Assembly: GCA_018057705.1 (NCBI GenBank) | Contig: JAGPDF010000002.1 | Span: forward strand, 26,918-90,917 | Direction: 5' to 3' | DNA: 64,000 nt | From: Thermoanaerobaculia bacterium | Lineage (GTDB): Bacteria > Acidobacteriota > Thermoanaerobaculia > Multivoradales > JAGPDF01 | Part shown: positions 54,711 through 63,463 of the stretch, one piece after another | Numbering within the stretch: position 1 is the first letter of the stretch | Layout of the letters: every line of letters starts with the position of its first letter | Made by a program: the position numbers and the translations under genes | The notes under the pieces: model-generated | Databases searched by the model: none | Told to the model about the DNA's origin: nothing | Seen by the model: the letters and a program-made list of their open reading frames with translations, nothing else

Positions 54711-54791
54711 GGGGAGTCAGTCTACTTGACTGGGTCCCCTCCTGCCGGGGGTTTTGGGGTTCCGGCGGGCTGGCGGCGGGGCGGCAGCGGC

Positions 54792-54813
54792 GGGCCTGGG
54801 GGGGCGCGGCGGG
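54792..54813 (+). other. G-quadruplex-type motif
   Basis: Four G-tracts of three separated by loops of 3, 1 and 6 bases fit the standard quadruplex pattern. It sits in the G-rich argS/macro-domain intergenic region (54735-54815), about 90 bp before the macro-domain start. High-GC genomes have many such motifs by chance. Confidence 0.35.
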
Positions 54814-54902
54814 CGCGAACCGGCCAGAGTTGATATGCTCGCAAGCTCGAAACGTCCCCCCCTTCGGGAGGCGTCAAACCGATCGACCCGGGCCCTCGAG
54901 TC

Positions 54903-55457
54903 ATGGCGGAAACCAAGGCGGACAACCGCATCGTCATTACGATGAACAACACCACCCTCGAGCTGGTGGAGGGGGATATTACGGATCTCGACGTGGAGGC
55001 GATCGTCAACGCCGCGAACGAGAACCTGGTGCTTGGCGGCGGTGTGGCGGGGACCATCAAGCGGCGCGGCGGCCCTTCCGTCCAGGAAGAGTGCCGGCGG
55101 ATCGGTTCCACCGGTGTCGGGACGGCGGTCATCACCGGCGCGGGCAAGATGAAGTTCCGGCACGTCATTCACGCCGTCGGTCCGAAGATGGGCGAGGGCG
55201 ACGAGGATCGCAAGCTCTCGGCCGCCGTCCGCTCGTCGCTCGCTCTTGCCGACCGGCACGGCTTGAAGTCCGTGGCGATTCCGGCGATCTCGACCGGCAA
55301 CTACGGTTTCCCGGTCGAGCGCTGCGCACGGATCCTCCTGACCGAGGTCCACCGCTACCTGCAGGGCGGCACCAAGCTCCAGCGGGTCATCGTCTGCCTG
55401 TTCGACGAAGCGACCTGGAAGCTGTTCGCGCGCGAGCTGCGCCGCGGCTTCCGCTGA
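54903..55457 (+). CDS. Macro-domain (ADP-ribose-processing) protein
   Basis: A 184-residue single macro domain of the MacroD/YmdB type. Substrate-loop motifs are visible in GDITDLDVEAIVNAANENLV and LGGGVAG, then VIHAVGPK, and the ISTGNYGFP diphosphate loop. It would hydrolyse O-acetyl-ADP-ribose or remove mono-ADP-ribose from proteins. ATG 54903 was chosen. It is transcribed away from argS. Confidence 0.93.
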   Translation: MAETKADNRIVITMNNTTLELVEGDITDLDVEAIVNAANENLVLGGGVAGTIKRRGGPSVQEECRRIGSTGVGTAVITGAGKMKFRHVIHAVGPKMGEGDEDRKLSAAVRSSLALADRHGLKSVAIPAISTGNYGFPVERCARILLTEVHRYLQGGTKLQRVIVCLFDEATWKLFARELRRGFR

Positions 55458-55473
55458 GGCCAGGAGCCCGCAA

Positions 55474-55923
55474 TCACGCCGAGCGTTCGGCCATGCGCTT
55501 CAGGCCCTTCAGATTCTGCTGAAACATCCGCCGGGTGGCGACGTCGAAGCGCGCCAGCCGGAAGAGGAGCACTCCCGGTCCCGAGAAGCTCTCGTGCTGG
55601 CGGACGAACGTGCCGTTCGGCCTGGCGTCGAGATGGAAGGCGTGGCGTCCCGAGAAGCCGCCCGCGCTGGCGACCCAGTGCAGCGACCGCGGGGCAGTCG
55701 CGGCCTCGACCCGGGCCGAGAACCGCAAGGTGATCCAGCCGAGGTGCTGAGCGACGCTGAACAGCGATCCGTCGTGGAGGGGTTTGCGGTCCCGGGTCTC
55801 GGCCTCACGACAGCCGGGCCACCAGTGTTTCCAGCTGCGGGGGTCGGCGAGGAACTTCCACACGATCTCCGGTGCCGCGGCGATCTGAATCGACTCTTCG
55901 ATGCGCAGGCTGGTGAGGGCCAC
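55474..55923 (-). CDS. SRPBCC-superfamily (START-like) protein
   Basis: A 149-residue lipid-binding-fold protein. The N-terminal LRIEESIQIAAAPEIVWKFL and DPRSWKHWWPG, and C-terminal helix TRRMFQQNLKGLKRMAE are typical of polyketide-cyclase/SRPBCC proteins, which bind hydrophobic ligands. The start is GTG 55923, 16 bp after the stop of the phosphoglycerate mutase gene. Ligand unknown. Confidence 0.75.
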   Translation of the reverse strand: MALTSLRIEESIQIAAAPEIVWKFLADPRSWKHWWPGCREAETRDRKPLHDGSLFSVAQHLGWITLRFSARVEAATAPRSLHWVASAGGFSGRHAFHLDARPNGTFVRQHESFSGPGVLLFRLARFDVATRRMFQQNLKGLKRMAERSA

Positions 55924-55939
55924 GGGCGCGCCGCAGCCC

Positions 55940-57163
55940 TCAGGCGCCGAACTTCTCGAGCCTGCCGGCGTGGGCGAGCAGCAGGCCGATGAGCTCGCGC
56001 GACGGGAAGGTCCCGAGGTGCCCGCGAATCGCCTGGTGCTCGTCGAAGGCGGTCGTTTCGTCGACAAAGGCTATCGGCGACGCCACCATCAACGGGACCG
56101 GATGGAAGCTGTGGGCCGCCATCGGCGCCGGCGTCGAGTGATCTCCGGTGACCGCCACGACCTCCGGGCCCAGCGCGAGGAGGCGCGGCAGGAGCGCGTC
56201 GACCTCTTCGATGGCCGCCGCCTTGGTGTCGATGTCGCCGTCTTCGCCCGCCTGGTCGGTCTGCTTGACGTGCAGGAAGAAGAAGTCGAACGCCTGCCAG
56301 TGGAGGGCGACCTGGTCGAGAATTTCGCCGATCCGCTTGCCGCACGGGATGACCGCCATGCCGCATGCCGCAGCCACGCCGCGATAGAGCGGATAGCCGG
56401 CGAAGGCGCCGCAGCGCATCTTGTAGAGCTCGGGGAGCTGCGGCAGATCCGGCAACCGGGAGAATCCGCGCAGGAGGACCCGGTTGGCCTTCGGCTCGTC
56501 TGCGATCGCGTTCTCCATGAGGGCTACGGCGCGGCGCACGAGCGCTGCGGCCTTCACGCCGCCGGGCGCCGTCTCGCGCGCCGCGAGCGGCGGAACTCCG
56601 AGCTGTTGGGGGTCGGTGTCGTCGATTGCCGGCTCGAGCCCGGGGCCGCGCAGCAGCAGCACGAAGCGGTGGGCCTCGCCTGGCACGACGCTCACCTGGG
56701 CGTCGGAGTCGGAGAGGCCGGACAGAGCCTGGTTGAGCTTCGCGCAGACGCGAATGCACTCGCTGGTCGGGATCCTGCCGGCGCGCCGGTCGGAGAGCTC
56801 GCCGGCGGCGTTGGCGGTCGCGAAGTTGCCCCGTGCCGCGACGTCGCCCGGCTCGAGGGAGAGACCGAGGCCGAGCGCCTCCAGGATGCCGCGCCCGATG
56901 TCGAAGCGGCTCTCCCGCGGGTCGTAACCGAAGAGCGCGAGATGCCCCGGGCCGCTGCCGGGGGTGATGCCGGTCGCCACCGGCACGATCCGGCCGAGCG
57001 AGGACCGCGCCGCGAGGGCGTCGAGGTGGGGCTTGCGTGCCTTCTGCAGCGCCGTCAGGGGTTGCGACGGGGTCGCCAGGTCGCCGACGCCGTCGAGGAC
57101 CAGCAGGACGATCTTCGCCGCATTGGGCTGCGCCAGGCGGGAGAGCAGTTCGAGATGTCGCAT
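55940..57163 (-). CDS. apgM: Cofactor-independent phosphoglycerate mutase, archaeal (ApgM) type
   Basis: A 407-residue alkaline-phosphatase-superfamily enzyme interconverting 3- and 2-phosphoglycerate in glycolysis. Features are VLLVLDGVGD at the metal-binding N-terminus, PGSGPGHLALFGYDP (catalytic-Ser region), FFFLHVKQTDQAGEDGD, and VAVTGDHSTP. Length and motifs match the ApgM form rather than the usual bacterial GpmI. Operon order suggests co-expression with the SRPBCC gene. Confidence 0.9.
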   Translation of the reverse strand: MRHLELLSRLAQPNAAKIVLLVLDGVGDLATPSQPLTALQKARKPHLDALAARSSLGRIVPVATGITPGSGPGHLALFGYDPRESRFDIGRGILEALGLGLSLEPGDVAARGNFATANAAGELSDRRAGRIPTSECIRVCAKLNQALSGLSDSDAQVSVVPGEAHRFVLLLRGPGLEPAIDDTDPQQLGVPPLAARETAPGGVKAAALVRRAVALMENAIADEPKANRVLLRGFSRLPDLPQLPELYKMRCGAFAGYPLYRGVAAACGMAVIPCGKRIGEILDQVALHWQAFDFFFLHVKQTDQAGEDGDIDTKAAAIEEVDALLPRLLALGPEVVAVTGDHSTPAPMAAHSFHPVPLMVASPIAFVDETTAFDEHQAIRGHLGTFPSRELIGLLLAHAGRLEKFGA

Positions 57164-57195
57164 CGATGGCCGGAGGAGAGCTGTGGCGGCAGGAC

Positions 57196-57621
57196 TCAGG
57201 CGACGAGGTAGCCGATGGCCCGGATCTGCAGACGGGAGCGCGGCTCGAAGCCGTTCCCGACCAGGGCGTAGGAGCTCTTGCCGGCCATGATCGGGAGGAC
57301 GATCCAGCCGTCGAAGGTGTCGCCGGCGCCGTAGGGTGCCACGACCGGCTCGATCTCCGCGAGCTTGATCCAGTGCTCGTCTTCGGGATCGAACGATCCC
57401 TGGAGCTCGAGATAGGCGCGATCGAGGTCGATGACTTTCTGACCCGAAGGGTGCCAGACGGAGAAGACGAAGCGGATCTCGTCGAAGGCCGCCGTGTCGA
57501 TCATCTTCTGCGAGTGGACCGTCATCGGAAAGGAGAACGCTCCCGCCGAGTCGGTGGCGAAGATCTCCGGCGTGGCGTCGAAGCTGATCTGCATCGAGCG
57601 CGGTTCGCGCACGTCACTCAT
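57196..57621 (-). CDS. Conserved-looking protein of unknown function
   Basis: A 141-residue soluble protein without signal peptide or membrane helix. Many alternating hydrophobic stretches (IRFVFSVWHPSGQKVIDLD, FDGWIVLPIMAGKSSYALVG) suggest a beta sandwich. No family was recognised. It lies between the phosphoglycerate mutase and KDPG aldolase genes on the same strand, with 28-32 bp gaps. Confidence 0.6.
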   Translation of the reverse strand: MSDVREPRSMQISFDATPEIFATDSAGAFSFPMTVHSQKMIDTAAFDEIRFVFSVWHPSGQKVIDLDRAYLELQGSFDPEDEHWIKLAEIEPVVAPYGAGDTFDGWIVLPIMAGKSSYALVGNGFEPRSRLQIRAIGYLVA

Positions 57622-57649
57622 GGCTGGGCCGTCCTTGATCTCAGGGTTC

Positions 57650-58303
57650 TCATTGCCCGCCGCGCGCCAGGGTGAGCGCGCGCCGGATGTTCCTGGAAGT
57701 CGTCTCCTCGTCCGGCGAGAGGAGCGGCGCGCCGATGCCGAAGGCGACCGCACCCGCGGCGCGATAGGCGGGGATCTCTTCGATTCCGAAGCCGCCGCCG
57801 GCGAGCATCGGCCCGATGTCGCCCAACGGCTGGCGAACGATCGCGAGGTAGGACGGGCCACCCACTGGTGGCAGCGGGTAGACCTTGAGGAGGTCGGCGC
57901 CGAGCTCGTGGGCAGCCACCAGCTCGGACGGCGTGAGCGCGCCCATGCACAGGAAGAGATCGTGCGCGCGGGCGATGTCGGCGACCTCGGGGCTGACGTT
58001 CGGAGTGACGAAGAACTCGCTCCCCGCAGCGACCGCTTCGCGGGCGCGCGCGGCTGTCGTGATGGTTCCCATGCCGAAGCGGACCGGCGACCCGGGAGGG
58101 CGCTCGCCGAGCAGCTCGCGCACCAGTTCGGCGGCGCCCGGAACGGTGAACGTGATCTCGATCATCTCGAGACCGTGGCGGAGGAAGGCGCGCGCCTGGG
58201 CCGCCGCCACGGCGCGGTCCGGATGGCGGACCACGGCGACGATCGGAGCCCGCCGGAGGCTTTCCGCAACGGCTGATTTGAGCTCGAGGGCCGAGGAGGA
58301 CAT
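57650..58303 (-). CDS. eda: KDPG/KHG aldolase
   Basis: A 217-residue class I aldolase cleaving 2-keto-3-deoxy-6-phosphogluconate to pyruvate and glyceraldehyde-3-phosphate (Entner-Doudoroff). The catalytic Glu is E49 in MIEITFTVP, and the Schiff-base Lys is K140 in ADLLKVYPL. GMGTITTAARAREAVAAGSE and MLAGGGFGIEEI match the family. Some phosphate-binding positions vary, so a related keto-deoxy acid might also be the substrate. The start is ATG 58303. Confidence 0.87.
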   Translation of the reverse strand: MSSSALELKSAVAESLRRAPIVAVVRHPDRAVAAAQARAFLRHGLEMIEITFTVPGAAELVRELLGERPPGSPVRFGMGTITTAARAREAVAAGSEFFVTPNVSPEVADIARAHDLFLCMGALTPSELVAAHELGADLLKVYPLPPVGGPSYLAIVRQPLGDIGPMLAGGGFGIEEIPAYRAAGAVAFGIGAPLLSPDEETTSRNIRRALTLARGGQ

Positions 58304-58349
58304 TGCCGGAACTCTATCATCCGGGTCCCGATCGGGCGCTCTCCCGGGG

Positions 58350-59087
58350 TCAGGAACGAGGGGGCTTCTGGACGCGAGTGATGGCGTTCCGGGTGCGCCG
58401 CAAGAGCCCCGAGAGGAGCGCTGCCTCACGTTCGGAGAGACCCGCGCGGGCGAGCAACTGGCGGAGATCCCGTGCCACCCGATGAATCGTCGTGTCGCGC
58501 GCGAAGCCGACCTCGGCGAGCAGGTCCTGCAGCCGGCCGAAAAGATGGTCGAGCTGAAAGACCGTGGCGCGCGACACCGGTTCGAGAGCGATCGCCCCGG
58601 GCGCCCCGCGTGCCACGTAGAGCTCGTAGGCGAGGAGGAGCACGGCCTGCGCGAGGTTCAGGGTCGGGTTCGCCGGCGCCGCAGGAATGCTCACCAGGAC
58701 TCTGGCGAACGCGAGCTCGTCGCTCGTCAGACCGGAGACCTCCGCGCCGAAGACCAGGGCGACACGGGCGCCCCCGGCATGACGCTCGAGGTGCCCCGGC
58801 AGGTCACGCGGCGCGACGACCGGATGCGGCCAGAGGCGATCCCGGAGCGAGGCGGTCGCGACCACGAAGTCGAATCGCGCGAGCGCCGCCTGCAGGCTCG
58901 GGTGCCGCTGGGCGCTCCGCAGGATGTCGTGGGCGTGCATCGCGAAGGCGTAGGCGGGGTCCCCGAGCTCGGGGGCGGGTTCTACCAGGAGGAGCTCGGT
59001 GAGCCCCATGTTGGCCATCGCCCGGGCGACGGCGCCGATGTTGCCTTCGTGCTGCGGGCGGACGAGGACGACGGCGGGCAGCGTCAC
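58350..59087 (-). CDS. TrmH/TrmJ-type RNA 2'-O-methyltransferase
   Basis: A 245-residue SPOUT methyltransferase. VVLVRPQHEGNIGAVARAMANMGL at the N-terminus is the SAM-binding TrmJ type, with ALVFGAEVSGLTSDEL and SIPAAPANPTLNLAQAV forming the knot. A C-terminal helix bundle of about 80 residues follows. TrmJ methylates nucleotide 32 of several tRNAs. The start is GTG 59087, overlapping the ApbE-like stop (GTGA). Confidence 0.87.
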   Translation of the reverse strand: MTLPAVVLVRPQHEGNIGAVARAMANMGLTELLLVEPAPELGDPAYAFAMHAHDILRSAQRHPSLQAALARFDFVVATASLRDRLWPHPVVAPRDLPGHLERHAGGARVALVFGAEVSGLTSDELAFARVLVSIPAAPANPTLNLAQAVLLLAYELYVARGAPGAIALEPVSRATVFQLDHLFGRLQDLLAEVGFARDTTIHRVARDLRQLLARAGLSEREAALLSGLLRRTRNAITRVQKPPRS

Positions 59088-60118
59088 GGCCTGCGTACCG
59101 CCGACCAGTTCGAGGAGGCGACAACGGCGGTTTCGCCGCTGCCGAGCAGCCACAGCACCGACGGCTTGGGACGCAAGGAGCCGAGACGCATCTGGCCGCC
59201 GTTGGCGCCCAGCACGCTCATCGCCAGTGCCAGCGGCTCGGCATCCGCGGCGAACGTCGTGACGGCGACGACGCTCGAGACGCCGGTGGCCGGCCTGCCG
59301 CTGCGCAGATCGAAGGCGGGCAGGATGCGCTCGCCCCCTACCAGGAAGGTCTCCGAGGCCGGTTCGGCGACGGCGATCGCCTGGTCGAGCAGGAGGACCT
59401 GGCTGGCGGCGTTGCCGGAGGCAGAAAGCGTCGGCAGCGCAATGGGCCAGCCTTGCCCTGCCGGTCCGGGACCGAGGCCGCGCGCCACCGGACCGAGCTC
59501 CACCCGGAGGTTCGCGGCCCCTGATGCGACCAGACTCCGTACCGCAAGATCGACTGCCCAGCCGCGGGTGAAGCCACGCAGGTCGAGCTCGGTCCCGGGA
59601 GCCAGCTCGAGCTCGCGGGTCTCGAGGCGGAGGGTCAGGCGGCTGCACTTGGTGCTCTCCGCCGCGCTCTGGAGCCGATCCGGAGTGGGAAGCGCGCCGT
59701 GCTGGGCGCCCTCGGCCCAGAGCCGATAGACCGCCCCGCCAATCGGGCCGGAGGCGCCGTCGCTCCAGGTGCAGAAGGAGCTCGCGCGTCCGACCAGGTC
59801 GAGGAGGTCGGGCGACAGCCGGGCCTTCCCGCTGCCGGCGGCCGCGGCGAGGGCCCGCAGCTCGCGCTCGGCACCGACGACGGCATCCCAGGCGGCGTTC
59901 AAGGCCTGCTCGCCAGCAGCCTTGGAGAGATCGAGGACCTCGATCTCCAGCCGGGCGCCGAGGGCGGTCCCGGTCATCCGCAGGGCGGTGGTGGCGCCGA
60001 CGCGCGGCACCTCCCCCTCCGCCGGTTCCTGCAGGGCGCTCGCGGCCGTGACAGGCACGTCGGAGGCGAGTCCCAGCGGAAACAGTACCCAGAGCAGCCT
60101 GGAAAAAATATTTTTCAC
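59084..60118 (-). CDS. ApbE-like FAD:protein FMN transferase, divergent
   Basis: A 344-residue exported protein with an N-terminal signal peptide (NIFSRLLWVLFPLGLAS). The ApbE layout is seen in MTGTALGARLEIEVLD, DLRGFTRGWAVDLAV (usual DLGGIaKGyAvD), FDLRSGRPATGVSSV, and a terminal TFAADAEPLALAMSVLG. Several catalytic positions are altered (for example Arg for Lys), so activity is uncertain. ApbE attaches FMN to Thr of NQR/RNF-like proteins. The start is GTG 60118; no good ribosome site is visible. Confidence 0.7.
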   Translation of the reverse strand: MKNIFSRLLWVLFPLGLASDVPVTAASALQEPAEGEVPRVGATTALRMTGTALGARLEIEVLDLSKAAGEQALNAAWDAVVGAERELRALAAAAGSGKARLSPDLLDLVGRASSFCTWSDGASGPIGGAVYRLWAEGAQHGALPTPDRLQSAAESTKCSRLTLRLETRELELAPGTELDLRGFTRGWAVDLAVRSLVASGAANLRVELGPVARGLGPGPAGQGWPIALPTLSASGNAASQVLLLDQAIAVAEPASETFLVGGERILPAFDLRSGRPATGVSSVVAVTTFAADAEPLALAMSVLGANGGQMRLGSLRPKPSVLWLLGSGETAVVASSNWSAVRRP

Positions 60119-60246
60119 GAAATCATCATATGCGGCCCAGATGCGACACAATTGCCTTGCTGCCCCTTGCGGAGCGGGACGGGGTTGCAGCAGAATGCGC
60201 GGGCGTCGTACTCCGGCAACCATCTCGCATCGGGACGATCATTCAA

Positions 60247-61062
60247 ATGGCAACCGACCGGCTGAAGGCAGTACTGATTCCACTTGCGCTCTGCACCTTC
60301 CTCGCCGGCTGCGGCAAGGTGAAGGCGCGCATGGAGTTCAAGCAGGGCAACGCCTCCTACAAGAGCGAGAACTACCGCGAGGCCATCCGGTACTACAAGC
60401 AGGGGTTGGAGCTCGATCCGGCGGCCAAGCAGGTCTGGCGCTCGGTCGGCCTCTCGGCGATGGCGGTCTACCGGCCTGGCGACGTCTCCAAACAGAACCT
60501 CGAGTATGCGGAGGAGGCGCTCGGCGCGTTCGAGAAGTTCGCCGAGGCCTACCCTGAAGATCAGAAGGTCCAGGACTACATCCTGACCATCCTGATGAGC
60601 TCGGAGCGCTTCGACGATGCGCTCAAGCGGTTGCGGGCCAAGGCGGCGAAGAACCCGGGCGACAAAGAGAACAACCAGGCGATCACGACGGTCCTCATTC
60701 GGGCCGGCAAGCTCGACGAGGCGATCGCCTACGTCAAGTCACTCGGGGCCCGTGCGGACGGCGTGTCGCACTACACGGTCGGCGTCGCCTGTTGGGACAA
60801 GGCCTACCGCGATCCGATGCTCTCTCCGGAGCAGCGCGGAGTCGTCGTCGACGCCGGCATCGAGTCGCTGCGCAAGTCGGTAGCGATGACTCCGGACTCG
60901 TTCGACTCCCTGGTCTATCTGAACCTCATCCTGCGCGAGAAGGCGAAGCTCGAAGTCGATCCCGTGAAGCAGCAGGAGTGGATTGCCGAAGCGGTCATTT
61001 TCCAGGATAAGGCCAAAGCGATCGTCGCCGCCCGCAAGGCCCAGACGGCCGCCGCTTCTTGA
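60247..61062 (+). CDS. TPR-containing lipoprotein
   Basis: A 271-residue predicted lipoprotein: signal MATDRLKAVLIPLALCTFLAGC with lipobox LAGC. Four or more TPR units follow (for example EFKQGNASYKSENYREAIRY, FDDALKRLRAKAAKNPGDKE). ATG 60247 is chosen because it yields the lipoprotein signal. It heads the TonB-ExbB-ExbD cluster, so it may assist envelope assembly or the TonB system. Confidence 0.82.
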   Translation: MATDRLKAVLIPLALCTFLAGCGKVKARMEFKQGNASYKSENYREAIRYYKQGLELDPAAKQVWRSVGLSAMAVYRPGDVSKQNLEYAEEALGAFEKFAEAYPEDQKVQDYILTILMSSERFDDALKRLRAKAAKNPGDKENNQAITTVLIRAGKLDEAIAYVKSLGARADGVSHYTVGVACWDKAYRDPMLSPEQRGVVVDAGIESLRKSVAMTPDSFDSLVYLNLILREKAKLEVDPVKQQEWIAEAVIFQDKAKAIVAARKAQTAAAS

Positions 61063-61078
61063 GGCGCCGGGAGAGCCC

Positions 61079-61795
61079 ATGTTCGAAACCGCACTGATCG
61101 AATCGCAGAGACAGAAGGCGCCGAGGAACCGGATCCTCATCATCCAGATGGCGCTGCTGATGCACGTGCTCATCATCGGAGTCGTGCTGGCCGCGCAATA
61201 CTGGACGATCGACCCGGTGGAAGAGCCGCCGATCCAGGTCTCCTTCTTCCAGGCGGCAGCGCCACCGCCCCCGCCGCCGCCCCCGCCCCCGCCGGCAGCT
61301 CCGAAGCCGGCGGCTCCGAAGGTGGTCACGGCGCCGCAGGTGGTCGCGGAGATCGTGCAGCCGGTGGAAGTGCCGGAGGAGATTCCCGAACCCAGCACCG
61401 AGGTCGCCTCCGAGGGTGAGGGCACCGAGGGCGGAGTCGAAGGCGGAGTCGAAGGCGGAGTCGCCGGTGGGCAGGTCGGTGGCGTTCCGCAGAGCGTCGG
61501 CGACGAGATCCTCCGGGTCGGCGGCGAGATCTCCAAGCCGGTCCGCCTCGGTGGAGCGCAGCCGGCTTACACGGAGCTCGCCCGCAAAGCGCGAATCCAG
61601 GGAGTGGTGATCGTCGAAGCGATCATCGACAAAGAGGGCCGGGTGACCAACGTCCGCGTCCTGAAGGGCCTGCCGATGGGTCTCGACCAGTCGGCGGTGG
61701 ACGCGGTCAAGAGCTGGCGCTTCAAGCCGGCGACGTTGAACGGGCGGCCCGTGAGCGTCTATTACTCGCTGACGGTCAACTTCCGACTGCAATAA
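61079..61795 (+). CDS. tonB: TonB-family energy transducer
   Basis: A 238-residue TonB-like protein. One membrane helix (about residues 22-42) is followed by a proline-rich periplasmic spacer (APPPPPPPPPPPAAPKP), a Gly-rich stretch (GGVEGGVEGGVAGG) coded by 12-bp tandem repeats at 61430-61465, and a TonB_C domain (GVVIVEAIIDKEGRVTNVRV, SWRFKPATLNGRPVSVYY). It would couple the proton motive force to outer-membrane receptors. ATG 61079 follows GGGAGAG. Confidence 0.9.
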   Translation: MFETALIESQRQKAPRNRILIIQMALLMHVLIIGVVLAAQYWTIDPVEEPPIQVSFFQAAAPPPPPPPPPPPAAPKPAAPKVVTAPQVVAEIVQPVEVPEEIPEPSTEVASEGEGTEGGVEGGVEGGVAGGQVGGVPQSVGDEILRVGGEISKPVRLGGAQPAYTELARKARIQGVVIVEAIIDKEGRVTNVRVLKGLPMGLDQSAVDAVKSWRFKPATLNGRPVSVYYSLTVNFRLQ

Positions 61796-61827
61796 AACCG
61801 AACTGAAAAGGGAAGAGGAGAGGAGCT

Positions 61828-62529
61828 ATGGATTTTAGCCCGATGCATCTGTGGGAGTCGATGACGTGGATCGCCCAAGGCGTGGCGATCACGCTGGTCA
61901 TCTGCTCTGTGTACTCGCTGTACGTGACGCTCGAGCGTTGGCTGTTCTTCAAGAAGGCCAAGAAGCAGTCGCTCGACTTCGCGAAGCAGGCGACGGCGGC
62001 TCTGGCCAAGGATCAGATCCAGCAGGCGGTCGACGTGGCCCGGAAGTTCCCGGCCAGCCATCTGGCGCGCGTCACCCGGGCCGGACTGATCGAATTTCAG
62101 CTCGATACGACCCGCGGCGCCTCTTCGGGCCTCTCGGGGCATGACCTGGTCGAGTCCGCCCGTCGGGCAATCGAGCGCGAGACGCTGATCACCTACTCGG
62201 ACTTCAAGAAGGGCGTCGGCGCCCTGGCTACCATCGCGACGACGGCGCCGTTCATCGGCCTGTTCGGAACGGTGGTCGGCATCATCAACGCCTTCCGCGG
62301 CATGTCCTCCGGCGCCGGCGGCATCGCCGCCGTCTCGGGTGGTATCGCCGAGGCGCTGGTGACGACGGCGCTCGGCCTGTTCGTGGCCATTCCGGCGGCA
62401 TGGATGTTCAACTACTTCACCGGCGTGCTGGAGCGCTTCAGCGTCGAGATGTCGAACTCCTCGTCCGAACTCATCGACTTCTTCATCAAGAAGCATGGAG
62501 GCAGCGATGCCGTTGGGGTCCGCGTTTAA
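61828..62529 (+). CDS. exbB: ExbB/TolQ/MotA-type proton channel
   Basis: A 233-residue inner-membrane protein with three helices: about 15-35, then [21 protein letters not shown], and [20 protein letters not shown], the typical ExbB core. ATG 61828 is preceded by GAGGAGAGGAGC. It overlaps the following ExbD gene by 23 bp. With ExbD it forms the motor that energises TonB. Confidence 0.93.
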   Translation: MDFSPMHLWESMTWIAQGVAITLVICSVYSLYVTLERWLFFKKAKKQSLDFAKQATAALAKDQIQQAVDVARKFPASHLARVTRAGLIEFQLDTTRGASSGLSGHDLVESARRAIERETLITYSDFKKGVGALATIATTAPFIGLFGTVVGIINAFRGMSSGAGGIAAVSGGIAEALVTTALGLFVAIPAAWMFNYFTGVLERFSVEMSNSSSELIDFFIKKHGGSDAVGVRV

Positions 62530-62947
62530 CATACCGGGGTCGTCCGAGAACAACGTCAAGTCGGATATCAACGTCACCCCGCTGGTCGATGTCTGCCTCG
62601 TGATGCTGATCATCTTCATGGTGGTCACGCCTCTGTTGCGCGCCGGCGCCGACGTGAACCTGCCGCAGACCAACATGCCTCCGAAGATGCCGGAGGGGTC
62701 GAAGCAGAAGACGATCTCGATGACGGCACGTGCCGAAGTGGTGATCGACGGGGTCTGGATCCCCGATCAGAATCTCAAGGCGTACTTCAAGGATCTGTTC
62801 ACGCAGTCGCCCGAGAAGACGCTGGTGATCAAGGCGGACAAGGCCCTGAAGTACAAGGAAGTGCGTCGCATCATGCAGACCGTCAACGAGGCCGGGTTCG
62901 GCGGTGTCGGGCTGGTGACGGACAAGCGCGAGAGTACAGGCGGCTGA
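62507..62947 (+). CDS. exbD: ExbD/TolR-family biopolymer transport protein
   Basis: A 146-residue protein with one membrane helix preceded by the proton-relay Asp: [21 protein letters not shown] periplasmic domain follows. ATG 62507 has GGAG at 62497-62500; 62495 would be in frame but lacks one. It works with ExbB and TonB. A second ExbD copy follows 25 bp later. Confidence 0.92.
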   Translation: MPLGSAFNIPGSSENNVKSDINVTPLVDVCLVMLIIFMVVTPLLRAGADVNLPQTNMPPKMPEGSKQKTISMTARAEVVIDGVWIPDQNLKAYFKDLFTQSPEKTLVIKADKALKYKEVRRIMQTVNEAGFGGVGLVTDKRESTGG

Positions 62948-62972
62948 GCATGCCGGACCGGAGGACGAGCCG

Positions 62973-63395
62973 ATGAGTATGGACGTAGGCAGCAGCGGTG
63001 GCATCAAGAGCGAGATCAACGTCACGCCCCTGGTGGACGTGGTGTTGGTGCTGCTGATCATCTTCATGGTGATTCAGCCCATGCTGCAGATGGGCTACGA
63101 AGTGGAGACGCCGCCGGAGGTGAAGTCCGCGACCCCGCCGCCGCAGAACAGCGAGCAGGTGATCATCCGGATGGACGCCGACGGCAAGACCTTCATCAAC
63201 AAGCTGGAGGTGCCGCGTACCCAGTTCGCCGAACGCCTGCGGACGGCGATGACCGGTCGCGAGAAGAAGCTCGCCTTCTTCGCTGCGGACGGCGAGCTCT
63301 CCTACGAGAAGGTGGTCGAGTTCATGGACCTCTGCCGGAACAACGGCGCGCAGAATCTGGGGATCGTCTTCGACGATCTCCGGCCGCAGACGTAA
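62973..63395 (+). CDS. exbD: Second ExbD/TolR-family protein
   Basis: A 140-residue Exb[21 protein letters not shown] contains the membrane helix and key Asp. The periplasmic part differs clearly from the first copy, so the two probably form a heteromeric ring or serve different transducers. Encoded just after the first ExbD, within the same operon. Confidence 0.92.
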   Translation: MSMDVGSSGGIKSEINVTPLVDVVLVLLIIFMVIQPMLQMGYEVETPPEVKSATPPPQNSEQVIIRMDADGKTFINKLEVPRTQFAERLRTAMTGREKKLAFFAADGELSYEKVVEFMDLCRNNGAQNLGIVFDDLRPQT

Positions 63396-63431
63396 CACCC
63401 CTCCCCCTTTCCTCCCTCTTTTCGAGATCTT

Positions 63432-63457
63432 TCCCGACCCGGAGCTCCGGGGCGGGA
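63432..63457 (+). terminator. Hairpin after the TonB-ExbBD operon
   Basis: A 12-bp stem with one A/G mismatch (TCCCG and CCCGGAG with CTCCGGG and CGGGA) lies 37 bp after the last ExbD stop. No T-run follows, so termination may need Rho. On the other strand, T-rich sequence is not aligned as a tail. Confidence 0.4.
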
Positions 63458-63463
63458 GAGGTC

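Noticed and set aside
53010-54833. Open frame of 607 codons on the plus strand over argS
   Set aside because: ArgS motifs are on the minus strand; this is a shadow.
61430-61465. Short tandem repeat as a possible CRISPR or mobile-element trace
   Set aside because: It is a 12-bp in-frame repeat coding for GGVE in the TonB spacer, with no spacers or cas genes.
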